Positions 1 through 10,600 of a stretch of 64,000 bases of DNA are shown here, in pieces. Origin of the DNA: Ligula intestinalis (taxonomy: Eukaryota; Platyhelminthes; Cestoda; Diphyllobothriidea; Diphyllobothriidae). The translations under genes and the position numbers were made by a program. The notes under the pieces are model-generated. The model was given only the letters and a program-made list of their open reading frames with translations, did no database searches and was not told the origin of the DNA. Position 1 is the stretch's first letter; each line of letters opens with the position of its first letter. The stretch spans positions 7,456,560-7,520,559 of the forward strand of contig JAYGXS010000005.1 in NCBI GenBank assembly GCA_036362985.1. The letters run 5' to 3'.

Positions 1-1922
1 ACTAAAACCTTTTGTTGTCGATTTGAAAGATAAGATCTGATGAAGTCAGTAAGTGGACTACGAAATCCTATAGCCTCTAGTTTGGCTAGGAGCCTCCTGT
101 GAGGAACTTTATCAAATGCTTTACTAAGGTCAAAATAGATAACTACCACAGATAGATGATCATTACGAAGAGAAGTAAGTAGATTTAGAAAAGACATGTG
201 ACAAGTTTCACAATATCGGTCCGGTAAAAAGCCATGCTGTGAGGAGCTGAGAATGTTATTATTTATGCAGAAATCTGTAATTTTTTTGGCAATTAATTTT
301 TCAAAGAGTTAAACCAGAGAGGGCGTTTTATGAACACCACGATAATTGTGAAAATCTGATCGGGAACCAGATTCAAATACGGGAATTATAATAGAAGTTT
401 TCCAATAGTCCGGGAAAAAGCCATTCTCAAGAAACACTGAAAATAACTTACTCAGTAAGGGTGGGAAATCTCTTAATTGTTTGATGAGTGAGTTTGGAAT
501 GTTATCAGTTCCTACCGAATGTGAATTTTGAAGACGACTTATTTCTTTTTGAATACAAGAGGGTGAGAAATTAAGGGTACTGAGATTTGAATCACACAGC
601 AGGGGGATGACAGGAGTGGGGCTAGCTTCGATGGTAAAGAACTCGGCGAAAAATGAATTTAGCAATGCTGCTTTCTCCAAATCCTCTGTAATAAAATGAT
701 TGTTGCCATTGAGTAAGGGTGGAATGACTTTCTGAAGCTTAGCCGACCGAAGACGGAAGACTTGAGCAACTGATCTGGAAGAATTCGCATCACTTAATGC
801 TGTGGCCTCTCTACGCCTCTCTCGTGCAAGCCTTAATTTAAGCGCAAATTCAAATATTTGCGCTATTCTTAAGTGAACTGATAAAGAGCTATTAGACGTA
901 TCCTTAAGTTGTTTTTGTAATTTCTTAAGTCTATTTTGGAGAAAATGTGGCACAGTTGAAGAAGCTGAATTTGATTTAAAAATCTTAAGTGGGGTAAGAG
1001 CCTGAATATTTTCGGTAAGGTTTTGCAATAGCTCCTGGAATAAGTAGGGATCGTTAGTTGAAAATATGCTATGCCAATATAGGGTACTTACGAAATCATT
1101 TACTAATTCATGGTTCACGTTACCAAAGTCGAGGTTATTGCATTTTACATCGGGCTTTTTAGAAAGAGAGACTGGAAAACAACAGTGAATTAAGGCATGG
1201 TCACTATTGAAAATATCACGATGAAAATTCATAAAAAGAGGGTGGACATCATTTGTAAAAATTAAATCTAATATGTTGTCATTTCTGGTCACTGAACGGA
1301 CCAGTTGTGACATGTTTGAAAAGTTAATAGTGTCAACCAATTTCTGAAATCTTGGTGGACAGGTATTTGCATGCCAGTCAATGTCTGGCAGATTAAAATC
1401 ACCTATAATTATTCTGACATCGAATTGAGTCTCTGCAACTTTTTCAAACATTTCACACAGCTGCATTACATTACTTGAGTTACAGGGAGAATTGTAGACA
1501 CACCCAATTATCGTTTTTTTATTGTGTGGCAGGATGACTGAAATAAGACAAAAATTTCCAGAAAATGAAGAAATACTCAGGTGATACGGGAAATGTACAA
1601 AGGATGATTTAATATAAAGAAGGCAATCACCGCCACGCTTTTCAATGCGGTCTTGTCTGTACAAACTATAATTATCTATGGCGAGTGTCGAGTCAGAAAT
1701 AAGAGAGTGTGTCCAAGATTCAGTGACACAGAGCACATCTGGATCAAGCTCAACTGCTACTGTTTTAAGTTCTGTCATCTTATTAACAACTGATCTCGCA
1801 TTGAGTGAGAGTATACTGAGCTTATCCTTCAGATTCAGGTTACGCTCATCAGTATTTATAAAAAAGGAAAACTTGGTGGCGGAAAGGGAAACGGCATGGG
1901 AGAAACAAAAGGCGGAAAGCAA
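1..1922 (-). pseudogene. LINE ORF2: AP endonuclease + reverse transcriptase, frameshifted, cut by window edge
   Basis: The frame opens at 1922 and reads through an apurinic-type endonuclease: SILSLNARSVVNKM near the start, then VTESW, then IIGDFNLPDIDWH, then a downstream SDHALIHC. It goes on to a linker and RT motifs such as GTDNIPNSLIK and FPDYWKTSIIIPVF. The frame breaks near 310-320, after YRGV. The next frame continues with a QHGF motif and then YFDLSKAFDKVPHRRLL (about 85-135), which holds the first catalytic aspartate. The YADD box would lie outside the window. One frameshift makes this copy defective. In its family the protein nicks the target and copies the RNA by target-primed reverse transcription. 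Confidence 0.85.
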
Positions 1923-3106
1923 ACTGGCCCTGGTCTACAGTTTGTCAAGTAATTATTATCAAATGAACGGTGCATATTGTAGAAAGGCATATTAGAGGAA
2001 GCTCCATAGAAAGGGCGGCTGAAGTGTGGCATGGGAAAACCAGGAGGGGGTATAAGTATAGGATTTTGAGGCATTATATCAAAATTTGACGGAAAATTTG
2101 CCTTCGAAAATTGCATGAATGGTTTTGAAAAACGGTTAATTTTATTAGCTGGCTGAATTATTTGGGGATGTTGATGAGATTTGGGGATAGGAAAAGCGCT
2201 AGCTTGAGCGGTTGGGTCTTTGTTAGATACTGAGTTATTATCGGTAATCATACTGCCGAATTTGAAAACTGACGTAGATTTACTAGGGGCGTTCATAGGT
2301 TTATCTAAATTTAAAGCTATCACAGACGTGGTTGGCTTAGAAGGAGAACAACTTGACGAGGCTAAAATCTCACTCGAATCACGAGTAAGGTGAATGGGAA
2401 AAGTATCAGGGGAAACTGACATTGATCCAGAGGGATGTGGGCTTACCTGAGCGGGAGGGCCGGCCTCAGAGACAACTTTTGGTTTTGTTGAACCGGGACA
2501 AGTGTTCTCATTTGCTACTTAAGATAAAACCCGACGCTCCATTGGCGTTTTATCCCTGCATATGTAAAGTTTATTTTCCTTTAAATAGTTGGCTGACTGC
2601 TCATGCTGAGAGAATATAAGGTCTACTTCTATCGCCGAAAAATTTTTTACGAGAATCGGCGGGTTTTTACTTCGGGATGAGAGTCTCTTAGCTTCTGCAA
2701 CTTTAAAATTAAAGCCACAAAAGTAAAGAAACTGAACAGCAAGATGTATATGTTGTTTATCTTTCGAATCATTTTTCAAAAGAAAATTAAAATTCCTTTT
2801 TTGCCGATCACGGCTCTCAGTAGACACCATATTGACGAAAGGCTCTAGTTTCTCACATTGCTGAGAAGTGAGCGTGGATACCTTTCCATCAAATATGGCA
2901 CCAAGGACCGTAAACAGGCAAGCATATTGGTTATAAAGCTTACTAAAGTTGTCTAAAGCATCAAGATCAAGTTTCATCATGCTTAAGATGGGTTTATCGT
3001 TAGGAGAATTGGTATTCCGGGTTAATTTACGTCTCAGTTGTGGCTTGGGTATCATATTGAATAGAAGGTGAGTGATAGGATATGTTCTGCGCAAAGTTAT
3101 GCACAA
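1856..3106 (-). pseudogene. LINE ORF1 (gag-like), interrupted by one stop
   Basis: Two open stretches, 3106-2519 and 2422-1856, are in the same frame. The codons between them are open except for one TAA at 2519-2521, so this is a single ORF1 of about 417 codons with one nonsense mutation. The first half is Lys/Leu-rich and may be helical. The second half is low-complexity and rich in Pro, Phe, Ser and Asn, ending in a Pro/Phe-rich tail. I see no clear zinc knuckle. A role as RNA-binding chaperone is assumed from its place upstream of an EN-RT ORF; the sequence alone would not identify it. It overlaps ORF2 by about 66 bases. Confidence 0.6.
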
Positions 3107-3110
3107 AATT

Positions 3111-3514
3111 GCGACAGAAAATTTGAATTACCGAAGAGGCTACGCAGGGTGACAAATATCTTTGATATTATATCGAGTAATACAAACTACTTCTTGCTGG
3201 AAATTATAAAGTACAAAATTTTTAGATATTATTCAGTATTTACCTAATAGATTATTTGCTTTTTACGTGAATCTACCGGAACTAGAATGAGGCTATGTCG
3301 GTGAAACAGTATAAAAATGTATATTTTGACCTATCGGTAAAAAAGACAACTACCGGTATGTGCAGTTGCTAAAAGGGTTCGATATGAAAATAAATAACAA
3401 CAATTAAGCTAGTAAATTCAGCAAGTAACGAGGAAATCTGATAAAAATATCTATGTTACTTAGCTTTGAAAGATAAGTTGCGCGCCTTGACCCTGACCTT
3501 GACGCATAGTTTGC
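3111..3514. other. AT-rich spacer, nothing recognised
   Basis: Between the 5' end of the minus-strand LINE and a plus-strand RT relic. No convincing ORF, TIR or tandem repeat seen. Confidence 0.5.
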
Positions 3515-3870
3515 CTTAGTTTGCCTTTTGTCGACAACGTTCATCATTGCTTCCAGTATGGTAGACCCTTTATGTACGCTGACGATTTAAAAGTTGCCTT
3601 TCGATATAAACCAGTAGATCACAACATTGTATTCGAGCTCATAAAAAGGACATTCAGGCCTTTATCAAGTGGTGCTCTTCATGGCGCCTTTCCTTTTCAT
3701 GGCACGAATGTTCCGTTATGATTGTTGGCGACGATAATCAGCCTAAACTTAGCCTGCACGGTCACGAAATAAGTGTTCCCGGAACTGTTAAGGACAGGTG
3801 CGTGTCATATTCTAATAATCTCAATCTGTCAGAGCGCTGCATTCTGACTGTCTCCAACGCGCGCCTACCT
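3515..3870 (+). pseudogene. Reverse transcriptase relic (YADD box), second LINE
   Basis: The plus-strand frame reads through YGRPFMYADDLKVAF at about 3550-3600, the catalytic box of a non-LTR RT. After a one-base shift near 3645 it continues with IKWCSSWRLSFSWHECSVM and a KLSLHGHEISVPGTVKD stretch, the usual post-YADD layout of Jockey/CR1 RTs (WC..W.L..N..K C.V). Only the palm and thumb portion remains, with no endonuclease and no 3' end. It faces away from the LINE at 1-3110. Confidence 0.7.
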
Positions 3871-4638
3871 ACCTGATTTGTGTTCAGAAATTTTAAGACC
3901 ATCGGGGTATTTTTTGCTTGGCACTAAAGAAAATGAGTTTTTGTTATCCATTTATTGAAACCATGGATTTCTAATGACTCCAATGATGATATGGAATGTT
4001 AATTACAATATAATGGATTTGGGAAGACCGCGGCTAAAAAGCTTAAATATAATAAGCGCTGCATGAAACTCAAATATTAAAAAACTTGAAAAATCTAGAG
4101 AAGTTTCTTAAAACCTACTGTTTTACGTATTGTCACGGGCGATTTCCACTCGATATAATCTAAAAGAATATGATCTGCCTGTGGCCATGGATCCGCACAG
4201 ATAAAGTGGGATCTCTATTACTTATTCGTTTATATCCTGGGAAAATTTAATAAAGATGCTTATAGTGAGCATTACTAAGTGCATGGCTTGGATATTTGCA
4301 GATATTTGCTAGAAGCGCCACAGCATCCACTGACCAAGAACGCAAATTGCTGTGCATCACTCACACAGATAATGCAGCTATGGCTTATTTTTAAGGCCGA
4401 AAATATGCTCTTTTACTTCAGTGCATTAGAGTTTCCAGTCTTTTTATCCTTTTATTTACGGTAACAGCCATAAGCTTGATTTCTGGGTACCGAAATATAC
4501 TACCTTGACCTAGCTTGGCAACTTCGGAACATTATCCGAACTCGCTAAATACGGCTCATCGGGAGCGCTAAAAATAAAAGAGTGAGTTTGTGTGCGGATT
4601 GCTCGTTTGTCAACGTTTTATCTATATTCACGACGAGA
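3871..4638. other. Upstream region of the SETD2-like gene
   Basis: AT-rich, no gene seen. A TATA-like A/T run (AAAAATAAAAG) lies at 4570-4580, about 60 bp before the proposed ATG, and could belong to the promoter. That is only a positional guess. The transcription start cannot be read from the sequence. Confidence 0.3.
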
Positions 4639-4667
4639 ATGGAATATGATCCGGCTTCTCCAACAGA
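4639..4667 (+). CDS. SETD2: SETD2 exon 1 (start codon)
   Basis: ATG at 4639 begins MEYDPASPT and stops after GA, at donor GTAAGA (4668). Phase 2; with the T of exon 2 it forms GAT (Asp). Chosen because the frame joins smoothly to exons 2 and 3 and splice sites fit. The following intron is only 35 nt. Confidence 0.6.
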
Positions 4668-7600
4668 GTAAGAAGAAAAATTTTTAACACATTTTTAATT
4701 AGTGAGATCGACGATGTACCTGAGTGCGTCGATATATCCTCAATCCCACTACCTGGTTGTTTATATTTATGTCTAACACCTTTTTAAGATTTCCCAAGTG
4801 AAAACACATCCAGCTGCAAATTGTTTGAGGATCTTACTTTAGGGGATATTCCGCTTCCTCCAAAAGCCAACCTGTCTGCGATTTCACTGCCTCCTCACCC
4901 ACAAATTTCAGTCAACGGGCTTGTAAACTTATCTCCGCCACCGCCACCTCCTCCACCACCACCCCCTCCACCGCCGCCCCCTGCAGTTTCTTCACCAAAC
5001 CTTGTTGTGTCCCACAGTGAGACTGGAACGGTATCTTTTCCAAATGTTCGTCCTGAGCAGCTAACCGATTCTGCAAAGTCTGCTCCCCCCTCACAGTCCA
5101 ACACAACTACCGAAAAGGGTGATAATTCTCTCGTTCCTTTTCGATTCGGTTATCTTAAAAAGAGGTCCAGACCTGCACTGCTTCAAGTCGGCGTCTTGCC
5201 GTCAAAGGCGAAGCATCTAGAAACCGAAACGAAGACGGGTCTTTTCAAACCGACCAAAGAAGACGAAGCTGAAGTAAACGCTGAGCTCTCAAACGACCCG
5301 TTAAGTGTTGTCCAAGCCAAGTTGCATCCGGCTCTAACTACTTTGACCGAAAGCATTCGCAGTCACCTCAGTGCTGTGGCTACTTCCCATATCATCCCGG
5401 AAGCTTCCTCTACGGACTTGACCTCAGTGTTACGGGATGTGAATGCTATTAACAATTTATCAGCCTTAACGACGGTTAATCAGATTAACGCATTCATGGA
5501 ACATTTTGCGAAATCTGAAGCTTCTGTCTACAAAGCTGGCGATAGTCACTCTGCGTCCGATGTGCCCGGCAAGCGACACCTCAGTTCATCTCCCTCAACG
5601 TCACCCAAAAGGTCACGCGACGTGTTGGACACGACTCAAAACGTCAGTGAAAACCCGGACCTTGAGAAAATTTCTGAGACTCTTAAGTCAATAAGACCTC
5701 CTATCGATCAGACTTCGAATTTTTCAAGCCTCCAGTACATGAACCCACAAAAAATGCGTTCTGCACAGATGATCTCCATGCCATTGATTGCGAATCCAGT
5801 CTTGGCCAATCAGTCCAAGCAAACTTCTGGAAGTCGGACCCTTGATGAGAAGGGTGCATCCAGGCGTCGTTCCCGCTCGCACTCAAAGTCGAGATCTTCC
5901 CGTCATCGCAGCCGGTCCACATCACAACGTCGTACTCACTCGACAAGTCGCCGTCCTTCAGATGACCGTTTACGACAGCAACGTCATTCTAATCATTTCG
6001 ATGGCTTACATTCTTCCCGGGAGGTGCGCCATTCTGAACAGAAGAGGAAAGAGACAAATTGTGCCCAGGGTTCGCAACAGAAAGCTGGCCAGAGATCCGA
6101 AGTAGTATCAGAGAAAGCCAAGGACAAGATTCTTACTTCTAAGCCAAAACATAATCGAGATTCGGTCAACTCGTGTGAACAGAAGCCGTCACGAACTCCT
6201 TCCTCTCGTGTATCTTCAAAAATCCAAAGTAAAAATACCGGCAAGATGTCGGATCGTCCGAAAGAAACTGTTACCACCTCTGGTCAGCCTGAAAAGAGCG
6301 AAAGGATAGATAATTCGTCTTCGCCAAAAGAGGATACTGACAAGCAAAAAAAATCTGAGCACAATGGATCTAAGCGACCCTCCGATAGTCAACCGAAAAC
6401 CAAAACTGAAGCAAAGCGACGGTCCACTCATGAGGATATCAAAATCTCGCCCAAGAAGTCTGATGTTGACTCTGCACGGTCAACGACTAAGTTGTCCGCT
6501 GGCCGACAGTCGCATTCTGAGCGTAATTCTGAGGCATTTTCTGTGATAGAAAGGAAATCATCTGGAAAAAAAGAACCGGAAAAGGGTAGGAACCACAGCG
6601 AAAGGGAGAAAAAGAACGTTATGGTCAAAAAAGGCGAGCAATCTTCCGGTAGTAAAAGAGAAAAGAGTGGAGCCTCTAAGATAGTCAAGGCTGAATCGGT
6701 TCCCGAGTCGAAATCTCCACCGTCCTCCGAAGTGCTAGAAAAAGGTGAGCAATCTTCCACTAGTAAAAGAAAGAAGAGTGAAACCTCTAAGACAGTCAAG
6801 ACTGAATCGGTTCCCGAGTCGAAATCTCAACTATCCTCCAAAATGCCAGTAAAAGATGAGCAATCTTCCACTAGTAAAAGAGAGAAGGATGAAACCTCTG
6901 AGAAAGTCAAGGCTAAAGCGGTTCCCGAGTCGAAATCTCAACCGTCCTCCGAAATGACAGACAAAGGCGAGCAATCTTCCTCCAGTAAAAGGGAAAAGAG
7001 TGAAACTTCTAAGGGAGTCAAGGCTGAATCGGTTCCCGAGTCGAAATCTCAACCGTCCTTCGAAATGCCAAAAAAAGGCGAGCAATCTTCCACTAGTAAA
7101 AGAGAGAAGAGTGAAACCTCTAAAGCAGTCAAGCCCGAATCGGTTCCCGAGTTGAAATCTCAACAGTCATCCGAAATGCCAGATTATTCATCGAAATCTC
7201 GCGAACGCGACGAGCGCCCTTCCCCAAAAACGGATAAGAAACCCTCTTAAATCATATACCAGCCACCGAAAAGGCTACAGATGGGCATGTAAAGCGATTA
7301 CCTCCTTCCCCATCTTGTGCCTTCATTGGAATTTATGCACAGCATTTTGGTTTGAAATATGTGACTTCTTGTTCCTCTTTGCAACCCACTGTAAATATCC
7401 CCCTGTTTATGCACTGTGGCACGCATCATGGCAAGATTTTTTGAGATCTGCCAACTTTTATCTTTGCTGTTAATTTTCTGATTAAAATACAGAAAAAAAG
7501 TATTCGAAGCGAGCCTTGATTTTTTTTCAGTGCGATTGAGGAGCATTACATGCTCATCTTTGCTCGCATTATTCTACACGAATTACCTTTTTCAGGCCTT

Positions 7601-10600
7601 CCAAATTGCCCTGTGGTGGCTTCATTTCACCCACGGCGATGACTTCTCTTGATGTCCACCTTGACGAGAAGGCTACCTCACAAAATCCTTCCCACTCTCC
7701 TCCTCCCCAACGCCCTCCCGCGTTTGTGACCGCTATCGCAACTATGTCCTCTATTTTGGCATCTACAGCCTCCACTACCACCTCGTCCTCCAGCGGTTAT
7801 TCCACCTTTTCTGTCAGTTGCCACACTCCTCTGTCCTCTGATGGCAGCACTTTATCCTCAGAACCCGGTTCCTCCTCTTCCTACTTTGCCGACTGTGCGT
7901 CTGCCGACAGTGAGGCCAGGTCGAAGAAGAGTTCAGCGTTGCAGCAGAAGAGTGTGCCTGATTACATAACTGCAAATTCTGTAGCTCAGTCAACTGCTCC
8001 TCAACCACAGAGTTCCAGCCGTCGACTGCCGTCTTCCCACCACACAAAATGCTCTCGACCTTCGATCAACTTGCAGGCGCCCCTGACTGAATCGGAGGAT
8101 GAATCCGTGGACGACAGCTCCCGTCCTCACTACCGACTTCGCCAGAGGAAGCAACGCAGCGTTATGGATGATGCTGATAACACCAACCAAGACTGTTGTC
8201 CTTTCGATATCACTCAAGTGCTGTGGTATGCAGAACTCTTCTAAAACAACTCATTTTTAGTGACGTTTTAATTAATTTCATGTGCTGCAATTGGCTGAAA
8301 GGCCGCAACTCATTCGGTTGTTAACTCAAACCTGAATGGGGAGATATAACGGGTGAATTGCCCTGCATAGGGCTCTATTTGGCTATCAGGATAAAAAATA
8401 GCTCAACAAGATTCCATCAAACATCTGCGGGCCAGTGAATTGCGGTCGCACTGAAAAATCAGCCTCAACATGCCTAGATGAGTACACTTAACAGTAAGGG
8501 GGCAGACTACTTGACCAAAGTTGCCATGCATACGCTAAATGCTGGGCACACATTTATTGAAGACAAAAACGTGCATTGCTGATTTCTTTCCCTGTAAGAA
8601 AGCCTGACACATTTTGGAGGTCGTAAGCTTAAGTGATTCATGCATCAATTGGCAAATTGATTTAGATGCCATGTACACACCTCTTAAGGAAAAAATGGAA
8701 ACTGGGATCGTTTCAGAGATGTTTACATTTGATGTGTTTTGCGCCCTGTACGTCTGACTGAAGGGCTTCTCGGGCTGCACGACCTCAAACAATTCAGCCT
8801 TTTTGGAGAGACACGCCGACAGTGTGAGTTTTTTTCCAGGCGAAGTTGTGCCCGGCATCTAGGGTATGCATGCTCACTTGAGACCAATGGCGTTGCCTTT
8901 TAACTGGCAATTTAATCTTCGTGGATACGTATAGAGGCAGATTTTTCAGTTTAGCTACAACATACGACATCACAGACATCGTGTAGGATTTTGTAGACGA
9001 CTTCCTTCCTATTAAGAAATTAAATCCTACCTTAGTGGTTCACATGCTGAGTGCGTAAGGCCCTTGTCAGTTTGGGCGCTAGTCTTATTTCGTGTTTCTT
9101 CAAGTGTATTTGAAAGAATTAAGGCGCATACCCAGTGTGTACAGAAGGATTCGTCAAGTATTTGCTTTGGGCGCGTAATTGGAACTATGAAAATTCCACC
9201 TAATTTTTAAGTCGCTATTTCATAAATTCCATCCACGTACGAGGAATTTTGAAACATTGTAGAAATAATGGCTACCATTACCTGGGTGGTCTGCTTCGCT
9301 GTCGTTTTTTGGCCAAGTGCGCAACATTAGATTTAACAAGGCTATACACAGAGAAACTCTATGACCCGGAGGTTTCTGGAATGACCATTTCTGGCTTCCT
9401 AGCCATTATCAGCAAGCCATACCCAGTTCTGGGTTGGGCTCACCTGGGATTCGACCCCGGGATCTTTGGTCATTAAATCTGATGGCCTGCCACTGAGCCA
9501 CGGGCCTACGGTTCGACTGCTGCTATCAAGAATACTAGCTGTGTCGATCGGGTTGCAGGCCATGCCTGTTCCATTGTGCTCTGGGGCCTGACCCAGAGCC
9601 CGCAGGCAGCCACTTGTTATAGGGACGTGAGTGGTCATGCACTCAGTGCCTACGACTTGGAGTCATGCGCACAGGCAAACAGCTACAGGAACTATCGAGT
9701 AGAGGGCATACGTAACGACCGCTCACACAGCGCGGCAAACTATCAATCAGTGGCAGGCCAGAACAGTGGTCGCGTGCTTTTAGCCCAGGAGTATTCTAGA
9801 AGGTCAGAGCCTGATAAATAGGCTGTATTAGAGAAGCTAAGAATTCCGTTGTCTGTGTTTCCTGAATCGAGACTTGCTATCAGAACCGGCTTTGCCTTCT
9901 TCTGCCTATTACTCCCGGGGACATGGTTCGTCCATACATACTCAGCACTGAAGATCTTTGTTAATCCCAATATTTTTTTTGAGCAGTACATCTGCCAAAG
10001 TCACTTTTTAGTTTGTTCAAACATGCCCGTTATCTCCACTGTCTGCTTTCGGTCTCGTCCCCTATATTCTCATCTTTGTTGCTTCGTTCATTCGATTACC
10101 CAAAATAAATATGCCTGATAAGCGTGTCTCCGAATAATTGAAAAAAATGAAACACTTACTTTAGAAAATATTGTTAACTAGAAACGATAATTTTACACTG
10201 TCGACTCACCTTGAATTCTTTCTCACAGACAAGTTATTTTTCGAAACAGTTCTTAGACGCAATTACGTATCAGTTTTATGCATTCTACAAACACTCCGTC
10301 AAAGTAAGGGTTTGGTAACTATTCAGACGTATGGAAGGACCAGCATGTTTTTTGTGTCATGTCTGTTCGCAATGGGCTAGAGTAGAATGCTGATGTTCGT
10401 AATTCTCCATCAGTTACTTATATTGAGAGGCCAAATTTTTGGCGTTATAATGGTTTAGAGTTTGGTAGGCCTCCTTTGGTGGCAATTACATTGGCATTGG
10501 TGTACCATGATAGAAAACACTAAAGTATGCGCTGCACTATCTATGCCCTCCTTCATGAGCCCAAATTCTGCCTGAGCAAGTAGACCGACTGACGGCGAGA

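Larger units (their letters stand above)
1..3110 (-). mobile_element. CR1-like non-LTR retrotransposon, ORF1 + ORF2, decayed
   Basis: On the minus strand, starting near 3110, an ORF1-like reading frame is followed by a polymerase frame with an endonuclease domain and a reverse transcriptase that runs off the window at base 1. The order ORF1, then an overlapping ORF2 in another frame, is that of CR1/Jockey-group LINEs. The clade is inferred from the sequence style, not from a search. It lies upstream of and opposite to the host methyltransferase gene. One in-frame stop in ORF1 and one frameshift in ORF2 show that this copy is inactive. Confidence 0.85.

Noticed and set aside
4895..5106. Minus-strand Gly- or Val-rich ORFs opposite exon 3
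   Set aside because: Shadows of the polyproline codons of the host gene.
7166..7262. Mini-intron that would remove the TAA at 7248
   Set aside because: CAG at 7262 could be an acceptor, but no GT donor in the right phase exists upstream within reach.
9446..9500. A real tRNA gene on the minus strand
   Set aside because: A and B boxes are good but the acceptor and anticodon arms do not pair and copies recur with SINE bodies.
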